The notes: a model not told the origin generated them from the letters alone. Shown: positions 11,053 through 23,166, numbered from the stretch's first letter. The stretch: DNA of 64,000 nt from Linanthus parryae (GCA_023055425.1 JALGPY010000002.1:157057345-157121344); one strand, 5' to 3'. Numbers and translations: made by a program.

Positions 11053-12774
11053 ATGAGTACTGCAGGTGATGGTGGTTTCTCACAGGGAAGAGATTCCAAC
11101 AGACCTCCTCTATTTTGTGGAGACAACTTTGCTCACTGGAAAGCCCTGATGAAGATGTTCATCATTGATCAAGACATAGAGCTTTGGACCATTATTCAGA
11201 ATGGACCTCACACCTTCTTTACAGAGAAAGATTGGATCAAAACTCCCAAATCTGAAGACTCACTCTCCTCTTCTGAATAAGAACAATTTTCTATGAATTA
11301 CAAAGCTATTAACATCTTGTATTGTGCTTTGAGTACAGATGAATTTAACAGAATCTCAGGCTGCAAGACTGCCAAAGAAGTATGGGAGAAGCTTGTGGTG
11401 ACATTTGAAGGAACTAGTCAAGAAGGAAACCAAGAACAACATCTATCTCAGGCAATATGAGTTATTCAATATGAATGCAGATGAGTCTATCAAGGAGATG
11501 CTCAAAAGGTTCATAGAAATTGTCACCAACCTTGATTCTTTGAGAAGTCTTCCGAAGGCCAAATGGGAACCAAAGAAAACAGCCATTGAAGATTCTCAGG
11601 ATCTTTCATTACTATAACTTGATGACATACAAGGGAAGATCCTGACACATGAAATATCAATGAATGAAGCTGATGGAGCGCTACCTGAAGGTGTCAAGAA
11701 CTTAGCCCTCAAGGCCAACGAGAATGATAAAATTCAAAGCCTTGAAACTGAAGATGATGATGAGGAAGATCCTTTTGCATTGATTTCCAAAGCCTTGACC
11801 AGAATTCTCAAGATGAAGAAAAATTTTAGAAACAAAGACCTCAACAGAAATAAACAGATCATCCAGTAGCAAGGACTACAAAGGTAAGTCTTCTTCACAA
11901 AATAAATCCAAAGTCATGAACTGCTTTGAGTGTGGTGATGCAGGATATTTGATAAGAGATTGTCCACACAAGAAAAGCAAGAACTTCCAAAAGAAAGTCC
12001 ATGAGAGGAGAAAGAAAGCTATGATAGCTTCATGGAGTGATTCAAATAGTTCAAGTGAATCAGAATCTGAAGACGAACATGCCAACCTATGCTTCATGGC
12101 CAAGCATGATGAAGTTCTGAAAAACGAACATTGATGTAATGGTAAAATGTCTGATTTCAAAACCAAAAGATGCTCTTTTAGATTATCTAAGAACAATGCT
12201 TTTACCTGAAGAGGATTATCTGAAATAGATTAGACTTTTGAAAGAGAAAGTTCATGAGCAAGCAAAAGAGAATTTACAACTTGTTTGTCTAAATTAGAAT
12301 CTTGAAATTTCTCAGAAGAAAACTGACAGTGATTTCAAGGCCTTGAAAACCAGTTTCAAAGCCTTGAAAACACAAGTCAAGGAAGTAGTCACTGAGAACT
12401 CTTCACTGAGTAACAACCTTGTTAATCTGAAACATCAGATTCATGAATTAGATAAACAAAAGACTACTCTTGCTGAGAAACTTCAAGAATCTGAATTAGT
12501 CAAAGTCAAGCTTGCAGGCTGAGAAAACAAGTTAAACTTGATTCCCGGAGGAAGTTCAAAGTCTGTTCATAAAAATGGTATTGGATACAATCCAAGTTTT
12601 CCAAGAAATAGCAATACCATATTTGTGAAAGCTGGAAGCAAAACTTCTCCTAAGTGTCATTTTTGCAACAAGATTGGTCATATGAAGATGACTTGTCTTT
12701 TCAGAAGAAGAGACCCTCATATAACGAGGAACACATTTCCATTTCAACTTAAAGTACAAGTCAGACAGATTTGA
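11053..12774 (+). pseudogene. gag: SIRE-type Gag, broken (B1)
   Basis: The start is MSTAGDGGFSQGR; the N-terminal motif HWKALMKMFIIDQD-ELWTIIQNGP is well kept. An in-frame stop follows at 11278-11280, with frameshifts near 11415 and 11617. A first zinc knuckle at about 11922-11963 has Tyr for His (CFEC-X4-Y-X4-C). A second at about 12655-12697 is complete (CHFC-X4-H-X4-C). Between them the exact palindrome DNA encodes the heptad repeat FKALKTS. Gag would package element RNA. B2 holds the same order at 47093-48841. Confidence 0.8.
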
Positions 12775-13251
12775 TCAATTATAATTTGACTTGTTCTGTG
12801 CTAAGCATGGTATCTCTCGCAGTTTCTCTGCTCCTAGACCTCCTCAACAGAATGGAGTTGTTGAAAGAAAGAACAGGACTCTTGAAGACATTTCAAGGAC
12901 AATGCTTCTAGAAAATAAGCTGCCAAAACATTACTGGGCAGAAGCTGTGAATACAACAATTTTTTTCTGAACAGGTGCTTGATCAGACCTATCTTGAAGA
13001 AAACTCCCTATGAAGTCTTCAAAGGGAGAAATCCAAACATCTCATACTTCAGAACCTTTGGATGCACATGCTATGTCCACAACAATGGTAAGGACAACTT
13101 GGGTAAGTTTGATGCAAGAAGTGATGAAGGTATATTACTTGGTTACTCTCTTACTAGCAAAGCTTATAGAATTTATAATAAAAGAACCAAGCTAGTTGAA
13201 GAAATTATTCATATTATTTTTGATGAAAGCTATGATGGTTCTTCGACTTAA
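12775..13251 (+). pseudogene. pol: Integrase fragment after an internal deletion (B1)
   Basis: Gag passes directly into the INT core at about 12775. Relative to B2 (48850-49790), protease, the INT zinc finger and the first catalytic Asp region are gone, about 0.9 kb. What remains is the PPQQNGVVERKNR-type segment with the catalytic Glu and an INT C-terminal part (KFDARSDEGILLGYS, 13111-13155). Confidence 0.78.
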
Positions 13252-15098
13252 AGTTTTGCAGAATTGAATCTGAACAAGCATGAATTAGAAGAAGAAGCTG
13301 AGAATTCTCTTCGGTTCAAGAAAAGTTCATAAGGAAACAGAAGCCATTATAAAGACCTTCAAAACATGTCTCAAGGCCTTGAAAATAGAGATAAAATCCT
13401 TATGATCAAGAAATGAATGATCAGGCCACTACTTCAAGACCAGAGAAGATATATGGAGAACCTGAACTATGGTCTCCAAGAGAGAGATTCAAATATCTTT
13501 CATCTCATCCAGCTGACAACATCATCTCTGACCCAACCACTGGTACACAAACAAGGTCACAGTTGAAGAATCATTGTGCCTTCAATGCCTTCATTTCTCT
13601 TGTATAACCCAAGACTGTGAAGGAAGCTTTACAAGAAGCAGATTAGATTATAGCTATGCAAAATGAACTCAATGAATTTGAAAGAAACAAGGTATGGAAC
13701 CTAGTTCCTCCACCTACAAATCAGTCTGTCATTGGTACCAAGTGGGTGTTCAGAAACAAATTGGATGAGAATGGGAAGGTGTTCAGAAAAAAAAGCGAGA
13801 TTAGTTGCTTAAGGTTACAATCAAGAAGAAGGTATTGATTATGAGGAAACTTTAGCTCCAGTTTCCAGGTTAGAAGCAATTAGAATTCTGCTTGCATTTG
13901 CATCTTTTAAAAACATGAAACTATTTCAAATGGATGTGAAATGTGCATTTCTGAATGGATACTTACAAGAAGAAGTTTATGTTGCACAACCTCCTGATTT
14001 TTAAAGTTATAAGTTTCCATATCATGTTTATAAACTTGAAAAAGCTCTTTATGGTTTGAAACAAGCTCCAAGAGCTTGGTATGAACGATTGTCAAAGTTT
14101 CTACTTGAAAATGATTTCAAAAGAGGATTGGTAGACAAGAACCTTTTCATAAAGACTCACGAGAAAGATTTATTTGTAGTTCAGATTTATGTTGATGATA
14201 TTCTGTTTGGAGCTACTAATGATCTTCTATGAAAATAGTTCTCAAGTCTTATGAGCATGGAATTTGAAATGAGCATGATGGGAGAGTTGAACTTCTTCCT
14301 TGGACTTCAAATACATCAATTCAAGAAGGGCATATTTCTGCATCAAAGCAAGTACACTAGGGACTTGCTGAAGAAGTACAACATGTCTCAATCCAAAGAG
14401 ATAAAGACTCCAATGATTTCTACACTGTCTTTAGATAAAGATGAATCTGGTAAGAGTGTCAATGTGAAAGAGTATAGAGGTATGATTGGATCATTGCTAT
14501 ACCTTACTGCTAGTAGACCAGATATCATGTTCAGTGTATGTATGTGTGCAAGATTTCAAGCTGATCCAAATGAATCACACTAAACTGCTGTGAAGAGAAT
14601 ATTTAGATATCTCAATGGTACCAAAGACTTAGGCTTTGGTATCCAAGACATTCTAACTTCTTTTTGCATGGATTTTCAGATGCTGACTTTGCATGTTACA
14701 AAGTTGATAGAAAAAGCACTTCTGAAACTTGCCAATTTATTGGATCATCTCTTATCAGTTGGCACTCCAAGAAACATAACTCAGTTGCTCTATCAAAAGC
14801 TGAAGCTGAATATATATCTGCTTGTGCATGTTGTTCACAAGTGTTGTGCATTTCTAAACATTTGAGGGATATTAGATTTGATTTCAGAAGTATTCCCATC
14901 AAGTGTGACAACACTAGTGCATCTATTACAAAGAATCCAGTACAGCATTCAAGAACCAAGCACATTAATGTTAGACATCATTTCATCAGAGATCATGCTG
15001 AGAAATGTGATATTGTTCTTGAATTTGTTTCTACTAACATGCAACTTGCATATATATATTCACTAAACCATTGCCATATGAATGATTCTCAGCTCTAA
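13252..15098 (+). pseudogene. pol: Copia reverse transcriptase and RNase H (B1)
   Basis: A charged linker with the ASRPEKIYGEPE-type segment precedes RT. RT motifs include [22 protein letters not shown] (about 14187-14211) and FFLGLQIHQ. RNase H shows GFSDADFA, LSKAEAEYISA and IKCDNTSA, and ends at 15098. Stops are present at about 13603, 14004, 14231-14236 and 14581. The long open piece 14664-15098 (144 codons) is the RNase H. Confidence 0.82.
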
Positions 15099-15593
15099 GA
15101 CTGGAATTAGGCATGCTAAATAACGATGCATTGGTTTAGGGGGAGCATCAGGTAAGGAAGGTAAGCTATTATGTGTTTCAAAGGTTTGAACTGATTTTCA
15201 AAGCCTTGAAAATCCATTCAAAACTTTGATTGTATGTGGTTCAGTTCAACAGCGTTTCAAGACCTTGAAACCACTTTCAAAGCCTTGAAAATAAGACTGA
15301 AAACTAGTTAGAGAATAACTTATGGATCATTCATTATTGGGTGCTACCTTTGTAGATATTTGCTCAATATTGCCCCTACCTTTTTCAAAATTGTTTTTCA
15401 GCCAAATACAGTATATAATTATTTATTTCCAACGAACTTAAATATTCGAATCATCTCTGATCATTACAGATCTTTTGAGATCCGAGAGATTGCAGTTTCC
15501 TTTTCAAATACAAACTCTCCGAGTATTTATCTCCTTATCTTCTCCTTCACTCCGTATGAAATCCACCTCTCTCTATTCTTCTCCCAAACCCTA
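15099..15593 (+). other. Spacer between pol and ORF3 with second polypurine tract and palindrome array (B1)
   Basis: It holds TTTAGGGGGAGCATCAGG at 15136-15153, then CAGGTAAG, a good splice-donor word. Palindrome sites start at 15177, 15197, 15217, 15256 and 15276 (steps 20, 20, 39, 20). B2 has the same set at 59137-59154 and 59179/59199/59219/59258/59278. Confidence 0.65.
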
Positions 15594-15698
15594 ATGAGCA
15601 CTAGAAGAGCCTCCAACAGAATCAAGATGGCCGGAGGTTCAAAACAGATTAAAGAGAAGAAGAGAAAGGAAGTTGAAGAGAAAGTTCTAACAATCTGA
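15594..15698 (+). pseudogene. N-terminal stub of the family B third ORF (B1)
   Basis: The frame begins MSTRRASNRIKMAGGSK and runs lysine/glutamate-rich for about 30 codons, matching the start of the B2 ORF at 59597. It is cut at about 15697 by a sequence switch into an inverted LTR. Confidence 0.65.
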
Positions 15699-16448
15699 TT
15701 AACTAAGAATTCTCTATTGTTTACCTTGAATAATCCTTGAAAATGTAAACAGAAGTAGTATAAGCATGATATAAAAATAAAGTTCAGAAATGAAGAACAC
15801 AGAGAGTGAGACTGCAATGAGAGTGCAGTGTTCTTTAAATGCTTGGATTGGGAGAGAATGATTTGATTCTTTGTTTCTTGACAATCCTTTATTGTATTTT
15901 CAGTGACTCTGGCTTTTTCCCGTCGTGTGTTCTCTCAAATACTTCAAACTGAGCTCCTTATATACAGCTCATTTGATCTACAAATCTTCAAGATCTTTAG
16001 CAACAAACTTTCCTATTTTGTAGGAAACTACTTTGACTTCTTTAACAGTCTTCTCCAACGGATAGTTGTTCAGAATCTTCAGGGACACTGATCTGATCTT
16101 GTCCATAATCATGTTGAGAAGCTGTTACAATCATTAGATTGATTGGAGAATCAAATCATCTCAGAATTTCCTCCCCTGCAAAACTCAGGTTAGGAAATAA
16201 ATCCTGTAAAATAGGAAATAAGCTCTCCCTGCAAAACTAAGTCAAACAGACGGATTAGATAGTGTTAAACATGTCAAAATACTTTTTTGTTATCATCAAG
16301 TAGTGATAGATCAAGTACAGGGGTTTAGGAATTCAAACATAATCCGAAACTCCCCCTAAGCTCATGTATGTTTCAAGGCTTCGAAAGTTGTTTCAAAGCC
16401 TTGAAACAGACTAGCTATTTCAAGTCTTGAACCTGCATTAAACTTACA
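15697..16448 (-). mobile_element. Inverted 3' LTR fragment of B1
   Basis: On the minus strand the LTR starts TGTAAGTTTAATGCAGG at 16448 and keeps about 750 bases, ending inside the region matching 10520-10540. It includes palindrome sites at 16372/16392. The other 550 bases are absent. Confidence 0.78.
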
Positions 16449-17696
16449 ATCTCCCGCTTGATGAAAGACAAAACCATAGTCTTCCACTATGTTTGATACT
16501 GTTATTCTGCAACAAATACTCATTAGCACATATCAGAATTAATCATATAAAAGCAACACATAATGTCCAAAAGATCCAACTTATTAAACTGAAGCAAGTA
16601 ACAAAAAAGTTTTCAGATAATCTTAACTGACCAAAACCAGGTCACCTAAAATAAAAAAAAATAAACCCTAAATTTCTCCCCCTTTTTGTCTTTCATCAAA
16701 AGAGAATGAGAATATGTTGGATCAGTGTTTGGAAAAACTTTAAAAAAGATTTGTTTTGAAGAGATAACATTTTAAAGGCTTTGGAAGAGTGTTCAAGGCC
16801 TTGAAAAAGAGAAGAAAGATTAGGCAAGAATTAAGGGGTAGGGTCTTCATATCCTTGCTTCTCTGCAATCTTCTTCCTGACTACCTCTCTCATCATCATC
16901 TCCTTCTTCTTGTTGAGCCACATCATAACCTTTTTCTCTTTCTCCCTCAAACAAATCAGCAGCAATCACAATCTCTAGCACATTGGGCTTCTTAGTTTTC
17001 TTCTTCTTGAGGTCTATGAGCAGTGCACTTGAGTCTGGACTGTCTTCTTCTTGATCTTCATCCACTTTTTCAACATCCACATGTTTTCCTTTTCCTTTGA
17101 CCTGAGCAGTCCTACCTTGGATAGATCTTTTGCTGATTCAGCCTTTCTGATACTCTTCTCATCTTGAGACACTTCCTCAGCCCCATTAAACAATGTCATA
17201 CTCCTGAACATGTTTTCAACCATATACTTCACCTGTCCGAGATCAGTGTCAAACCCATGTTGATTCTCCTTTACTTCATCAATGTCCATCTGAAGTTCTT
17301 TCGATAACTTGAGGGTTAAGGGGTTGTCTTGAGACTGAGAGGTTTGGCTAGAAGTGGGAGTCAAGGATTTAGGTTTGAGAAACTTCTTGGAACCCAACTC
17401 TTCCTCTGTCAAATAAGAGTATAGTTTCCAAACTTTAGCGCTGGTTTTCACCACACCAATCTTGTAAGAATCCTTCTCCTTGAGCATACCAAATCCAGTA
17501 GTCACTGATTCTTCCCCATCAGTTGGAATTTAAAAGTGTTGGAAGAATAAGGTGAGTAGGTTGGCATATGGAAAAGGGTGTTTTCTTTGGTTGGTTTGGC
17601 TATATAGAATATGTTCCATCACAAGCTTTGGAAGATCAATTTCATAATCATGCATAACCAAATACATATAGTACAACACCCTATCAGTTACCAGTT
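16449..17696 (-). pseudogene. Inverted 3' end of B1: third ORF C-terminal part and polypurine tract
   Basis: On the minus strand this ends in AAGCGGGAGAT before the LTR (polypurine tract, 16449-16460). Upstream is the third-ORF product: an open piece of 163 codons at 17014-17505 (FGMLKEKDSYK, VWKLYSYLTEEELGSKKF, QVKYMVENMFRSM) and an acidic/lysine tract (16847-17080). It matches B2 at 60470-61617. About 0.8 kb between this part and the stub at 15594-15698 is missing. A palindrome pair lies at 16772/16792. Confidence 0.72.
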
Positions 17697-17714
17697 TCTT
17701 TGGTTGGTTTGGCT
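17582..17714. repeat. 20 bp direct repeat at the B1/A2 joint
   Basis: TTTCTTTGGTTGGTTTGGCT occurs at 17582-17601 inside B1 and again at 17695-17714 exactly where B1 meets A2 pol. The second copy is not expected from either element and looks like templated filler left by break repair. Confidence 0.75.
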
Positions 17715-19412
17715 CAAGTATTCTCTTCCACGATCCGATCGTATACCTTAATAATTTGCCAAGCTGCTTCTCTACTTCATCTTAAATTCTTTGAAATTTT
17801 TAACGGATTTGGATTTGGCCTTCATAAGGAATGCAAATCCATATCTATTTAAATCATCAGTAAATGTTATGAAGTAGACGTAACCACCTCTGGCAGGCGT
17901 GGAAAATGGCCCGCATACATCAGTATGTACTAGCGCCAATTGCTCACTAGTCCTCTCACCTTTCTTATTAAAAGGGGATTTTGTCATTTTTCCCAATAAA
18001 CAAGCCTCACATGTCTCATATGATTCAAAATCAAATGAGTCTAGAAATCCATCCTTATGGAGTAAAGATACACGTTTCTCGTATATATGGCCTAAACGAC
18101 AGTGCCATAGATAAGCAGGATTTAAATTATTCATTATAATTCTTTTAGAATTAATATTATAGACAGGATTGCTTAGATCAAGGATATATAATTCATTAAA
18201 TAATTTCCTACTACAATAGTGAATATTATCAAAATAAATGGAACAACAATTGTTCTTTATTGAAATAGTAAAACCATTCTTGTCCAAACAAGAAATATAA
18301 ATAATGTTTCTGCTCATAGCAGGCACAAAATAGCAATTATTTAATTCTAAAACTAATCCTGAAGGCAAAGACAGCTCGTACGCGCCTACGGCCAATGCCG
18401 CAACTCTTGCTCCATTTCCAACGCGCAGTTGTATCTCCCCTTTAGCCAATCTTATACTTCTCTTTAGATCCCGCACATTTCGACGAATGTGAGATCCACA
18501 TCCAGTATCCAATACCCATGATGAAGAGACAATTAAGTTGACATCTATAACAAAAATACCTGGTGGTGGTGGAGTCACTATTCCAAGCCTCTTATCCTCC
18601 AGATATTTTGGGCAGTTCCTCCTCCAGTGTCCAGGCTGACTGCAGCAGTGACACTCACCTTCAGTCACACCTTTGGCAATGCCCCCAACAGGCTTAAGGG
18701 CAGTTTCCTTGGGTTCGGAAACTGCTTTTCCTTTTCCCTTGGAGGTAGAGGCAAACCTTTTGCCCTTACATTTCTGCACCATCATTATGGATTTGCCCTT
18801 ACCTTTGTTGATGCTCTGTTCAGCTGTCCTCAACATATTGAGTAAATCATGCATAGGTTTCAAGATCTCATTCATGTTATAGTTCATGATGAACTGTCCA
18901 TAACTCTCAGGCAACGATTGCAAGACGAGATCGGTGGCCAACTTTTGACCCATCAGAAACCCTAGGCGGTCGAGGCTCTCACGATATCCGATCATGCACA
19001 ACACGTTCGGTCGCACTAGGCTCCCTTCTGACAGATGACATTTGAACAATGCCTTCGAAACTTCATACCTCTCAACCCTGGCCTGCTCTTTGAAGAGCTG
19101 CTTTAAGTGTGCGATCATATCCACTGCATTCATGTTCTCATATTGCTTCTGAAGCTCAGAGGACATGGTGCATAGCATTAGGCAGGCGACATCATTAGCG
19201 TCATCAACACGCTTTTGATACGCCTTTAGGGCTGTAGGAGTGTTGTTTTCCGGACCTTCAGGAACTTGCTCCTCTAGAGCGTACAGTTTCTTTTCCTGCT
19301 TGAGAACGATTCTCAAATTTCTATACCAGTCTAGAAAATTGGTTCCATAGAGCTTGTCCTTCTCAAGGACAGAGCGTAGGGAGTGAGATGAACTCGATGT
19401 GTTGTTTTCCAT
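17715..19412 (-). pseudogene. gag-pol: Copia Gag-protease-integrase, best preserved copy (A2)
   Basis: One open frame of about 546 codons starts at MENNTSSSSHSLRS (19412); an upstream in-frame Met at 19439 is less likely, because A1 and A3 start at the equivalent of 19412. Order: Gag with FLDWYRNLRIVLKQEKK, basic tract, CCHC knuckle CHCC-X4-H-X4-C, protease LDTGCGSH, pre-integrase domain, HHCC finger (WHCRLGH, CEAC) and the first INT Asp (VHTDVCGPF). A one-base deletion near 17780 shifts the frame and the stop is at 17772; A3 shows the normal reading. Beyond 17715 the rest of pol is lost at the B1 joint. Confidence 0.87.
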
Positions 19413-20960
19413 TGAAATTCTACAAAAGAAAATACGCAATTTTTAGTATTTGTGAACATTTTAACTATATTTAATAATTGCTAGATTATTAAATACAACT
19501 CCCACTATTTTCTACGGATTAATAACCCTCAAGATAGTAATGCGGAAAATATCATTATATTTTCTAGTGGGCCACGACCCATATTTCATTTCCTTTTGAG
19601 CTTGCTTTGACATGTCACCCAAAAGCTAGTTATTTAGGTAGGAACAATTCCGATTCCATCTGATGAAACTCATGGTTCAATTGGGAAAATAACTCCTTAT
19701 TTATATTTTCCATAGATAATCCCAATTGAGTGCCTCTAGGTTCTTAATCCTTATTAAAATACCTAGTTACATACAACCTCTTACCCAACTATTGCACATT
19801 ATATGTGCCATCACACCACATAATGATGAATCAAGTCGCCTTGCTTTGGCATGCACGAGCTTGATTAATCGATTTTGTGATGAGTGTTTAAGTAACGAGA
19901 AGGCAAAACATAATATTTACTTTTGAGGGATTTTTCTTTCAATTTTTAATTATTTTGTTGATCTATATCAATTGATCTAATTATTTGTGTTAGGGAAAAA
20001 CTCCAAATAAATGATCCGGGTTGTTTAATTATCTAATGATCAAATTGCATGAATCATCCATACACCAACAACAATAATAATACAATAAAGTAAACATCCA
20101 CAAAACAGAAATTAACGTGATATGGATATGGTCTCCTGGACTAAGATATTTCCAATCCAATGAGAATAACTATGAACCCTAAAATAGAAAGCGCATCTCC
20201 ATGTGCCTCCATCTCTTGCTCCAATCTCCATAGCCTTGTGAATGCTCAATACTCCATGTTGTGGCTCCTTTTATTATTTGGGCTTATTTTTTTCAATCTT
20301 GGCTATCTATTCTATTTAGTACTAGCTAGCAACTAAACTAAATAAATGAATCTCACAAGTTGAGAAAAAAAAAATACCGGCTCGCAGGCCGTAAACCTAA
20401 TTAATTATTACATCAAATTGATCAGCTCGCAGGCCGTAAAAAATCCACAAAATTAAACATTCACAAGAAACCACATCTATGGCCATATCCAACCGCCATA
20501 CGAATTGCACATAAACAGTTTAAACCAATTTTTAACGCGCTTAGTCAAATTTTAATTGATTTTTTGATTACTAGGCTGGTCGGCTCCGCCCAGGAGGCTC
20601 CAAGGGGTCGGCCAGACCGCCTAGGCCTTCCACCTAGGTGGATTGGGCGGCAAGGAATGAGGGGCGGTCTCTCTAGGGGGCCTAACCTCTTGGAATTTGT
20701 TTCCAAAACAACTTTTTACTTGTTCCCCAAGTCCAAAACGTTTAGAACTTCTTTCCAATTTGTGCCCAAACCCTAGATCTAAGATCCTAAAATTTATCAA
20801 ATTACTAATTCATACATCCCATGTAAAAATTAGATCTTGTTTTGTTGAATCACATTCAAGATGCACTAATATGCTTAATTTGTTGTTTTAACGCAATAAT
20901 CAACAATTATATGTGAGAAAAAAACAAAATTGTAACATAAACTACATTATGCTCTACGAC
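19413..20960 (-). other. Family A leader (A2)
   Basis: Untranslated leader of about 1.5 kb, no convincing gene. On the minus strand it has the GC-rich CCGCC block (20570-20690) and two copies of TTTACGGCCTGCGAGC (plus-strand 20379-20395 and 20424-20440). These features recur in A3. Confidence 0.7.
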
Positions 20961-20977
20961 CTGTGGCTCTGATACCA
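20961..20977 (-). other. Primer-binding site of A2
   Basis: On the minus strand it reads TGGTATCAGAGCCACAG, one base from the LTR end. Initiator tRNA-Met type. Confidence 0.9.
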
Positions 20978-20978
20978 C

Positions 20979-22390
20979 TGTAGGGTTTTGATCATGGATA
21001 CGCAGCGGAATAAATAATAATTTATCCGATCAAGACCTTCCAAGGATCACTGGAAGAGAATTCATAACGATAATAAAGGATTCCTAACAAGTACCTGGTG
21101 CTTCTTTGATGACTTCAAACGCGAATAGTGTCACGTCTCTATGGTTGATCCACACCTAGGATTGAGATCTAGATCCTCCAAGTGGTTTGTTCTAGCTAGT
21201 AATGATGGAGGAGGAAGAAGAAATCACGCAACAAAGACCAAAAGAGAGGGTTCGACCTCCCTCTTTGGTCGACGGGTAGGGGGCGGACAAGGGGGTCGGT
21301 CGGCCCTCTTTGTCTTGCTCTCTCTCCTTGATTCTCTCCTAATCAACTTATGTTATGAGCATTTGTATGTAGGAACTAAGCTTGGAGCATCCTTTATATA
21401 TTCCAACAATTCCATGATACTACATAAGGGCCCTCTCCTAATCCTACAGAAGTTCGGATTAGTCCAACTTGCATATTAGTCCTACTACGTTAGCAAGTTT
21501 TTGCGTTTTGATCCTTCTTATTAATTAATCATATTAATAATTCTCAAGTCTAGTTCAATCCATATGGCGTGTGACCCCATAGGTTTGTACCTAGTTGGTA
21601 GTAACTATTTAGTAATATGGAGGGGTCTCTAGCAAGACATCCATACTACCCAAACTAATAAAAATAGTCATCCGACAAACCATGTGCAAGTATTGTCTCA
21701 TCCCTTTGTCTCAATATCCGGATTCGACACTAGACATGCAAGTCACACTCGTATATCTAATCCATAGTTCCTCGATCCTGGGAAATTGCCTTATTCGTGC
21801 AAATAACATCAATATCCTATATTGATTTATTTCAGTCTGGCCAGACATTTTATAAGCACTATCCCTCGAGTGGCTGTGGATATTTGCTCCCGTTATGTGG
21901 GAGGGTTAAATTCTATCTACATCACTTCAATATCTAAGCTTGCTTCATAGTGTGTTCGGTACTGGCCTTTATGGCTACGGAGTAACTGTGTAGTGTTTGA
22001 CGCTACCAAAAACACAGTATTCCACAACTAGATGGTCTAGTGACTTCAAGTCTAAGGATGACAATACCTTTGTCACCGCGAGAAGCACTTGAGACTTTAC
22101 ATAACTTGTATGTAGCCTTCTCGGAGTTGGGTCAATCCAATATTTCATTACACTAATGCATACCCATGTGTTCGATCATGATATATCCATATCAATCCAA
22201 CCCCATACTAGTCTATAGATGATTGTCCTGTTAACCAGTATAATGGACTAGGGATATTTAAGATAAACAACACAATTGTAAATCTAAGGATTTCATTAGA
22301 TTAAATATCTCCATAAATAATACAATGAATATTCTAGCCAATTTATTGTTCATACTAAACTAGATTTCCTCTAGGGAATCTATTCCAACA
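20979..22390 (-). mobile_element. Family A 5' LTR of A2
   Basis: Plus-strand ends are TGTAGGGTTTTGATC and TCTATTCCAACA, 1412 bases. It is the most complete family A LTR outside A3. GAGAT follows at 22391; in the uninterrupted chromovirus LTR (45415-45425) the same GGAGATTGGCG sequence is continuous, so A2 integrated there. Confidence 0.9.
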
Positions 22391-22945
22391 GAGATTGGCG
22401 GTGAAGGGGTTATGTTTTTCTAGGTTTGTTCTCGGCAAAAACAGAGCAGAGAGTTGGTCGCTGATGGTGTTGTTTTCTGTGGTGGTTTTGGGGGTTGTGT
22501 TCGAAGGTTTCAGAGAGTGGTTGGAGGTGGTGGTCGAGCTTGGATGTAGTGGGTGGTGGTGGTTATGGAGGTTACGGTGGAGGTGCAGTGGTTCTTGGGT
22601 TAGTTGCTGAGAAAGAAGAACAAGGAGGAGGTGGTGATGTGTGATATAAAGCTGGTAACAAAACAAAAGAGGTGAAGGGTGGTGAGGTAAGAAATTGTTA
22701 TGCTTCCGTCACTTCTTTTTCTCATTTCTATTTTCTTTTCTACTTTTTTTTTATAAACTATTTATAAGGTAATGTAAAAAAAACAAGGCTGCGCTTGAAG
22801 TCGTTAATACGCGATGAACAGTCGGAACGTGACTAAAACTAATACGCGACGAGTACTAAGAATTTTAATTTAACAACAACAAATAAAATTTATTACGCAT
22901 CGTTTAATTATTAAACGCCCTAAGCTAAAAATCTATGGTATTACA
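22391..22945 (-). mobile_element. Chromovirus 3' LTR, first 555 bases
   Basis: On the minus strand it begins TGTAATACCATAG right after a polypurine tract. It matches 45415-45737 plus 62921-63240. A GGTGG-rich tract (22520-22590; equivalent 45550-45625) could form G-quadruplexes on the plus strand. The remainder lies beyond the A2 insertion and is not found in the window. Confidence 0.8.
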
Positions 22946-22960
22946 CCCTTCCCTCCTTGG
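22946..22960 (-). other. Polypurine tract of chromovirus C
   Basis: On the minus strand it reads CCAAGGAGGGAAGGG and directly precedes the TG of the 3' LTR. Confidence 0.82.
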
Positions 22961-23166
22961 ACTAAGCTTCGTCCTCGAAGCTTGAAAGCAGTACTAGGGT
23001 ATACAGGTCTCTAATAGCAAGTACACTAATGTAGCAACAATTAGCCATTCACAAACACATGATAATGCAAATGACTAATGCAATGAGACAGTATAGTGAT
23101 AACCTGATTATATGTGATGAGATGCAAGGGTAGATAATAGTAGGAATGAACGGGGTTAATGGGGTT
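22961..23166 (-). other. Chromovirus 3' untranslated spacer
   Basis: About 200 bases between the end of the chromodomain frame and the polypurine tract. No gene is seen. Confidence 0.6.

Larger units (their letters stand above)
9690..17714 (+). mobile_element. Family B SIRE-like Ty1/copia element B1, 3' half inverted
   Basis: The 5' LTR, primer site, gag, deleted protease/INT-N, INT-C, RT, RNase H and the start of a third ORF run on plus to 15698. From there to about 17696 the rest of the third ORF, the polypurine tract and the first 750 bases of the 3' LTR run on minus. Both LTRs begin TGTAAG, unlike B2, which supports their being one element whose 3' part flipped. The right edge carries a copied 20 bp filler. 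Confidence 0.72.
8674..22390 (-). mobile_element. Family A Ty1/copia element A2, split by B1
   Basis: On the minus strand the order is LTR (20979-22390), primer site, leader, gag-protease-INT (17715-19412), then inserted element B1 (9690-17714), then the 3' end of pol with the polypurine tract (9546-9689) and a truncated 3' LTR (8674-9545). The RT/RNase H middle is missing at the B1 joint. The right LTR sits in the 3' LTR of chromovirus C, where the following GAGAT could be one copy of a target duplication whose partner is lost. Confidence 0.75.

Noticed and set aside
9690..17714. CRISPR-like array from regularly spaced short repeats
   Set aside because: The repeats are palindromes in a plant retrotransposon with 6-7 bases between them, no variable spacers and no cas genes.
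22355..22666. 103-codon minus-strand frame with His/Leu-rich content
   Set aside because: It spans the A2 LTR/chromovirus LTR joint and comes from the GGTGG-rich tract; no start context or homology.
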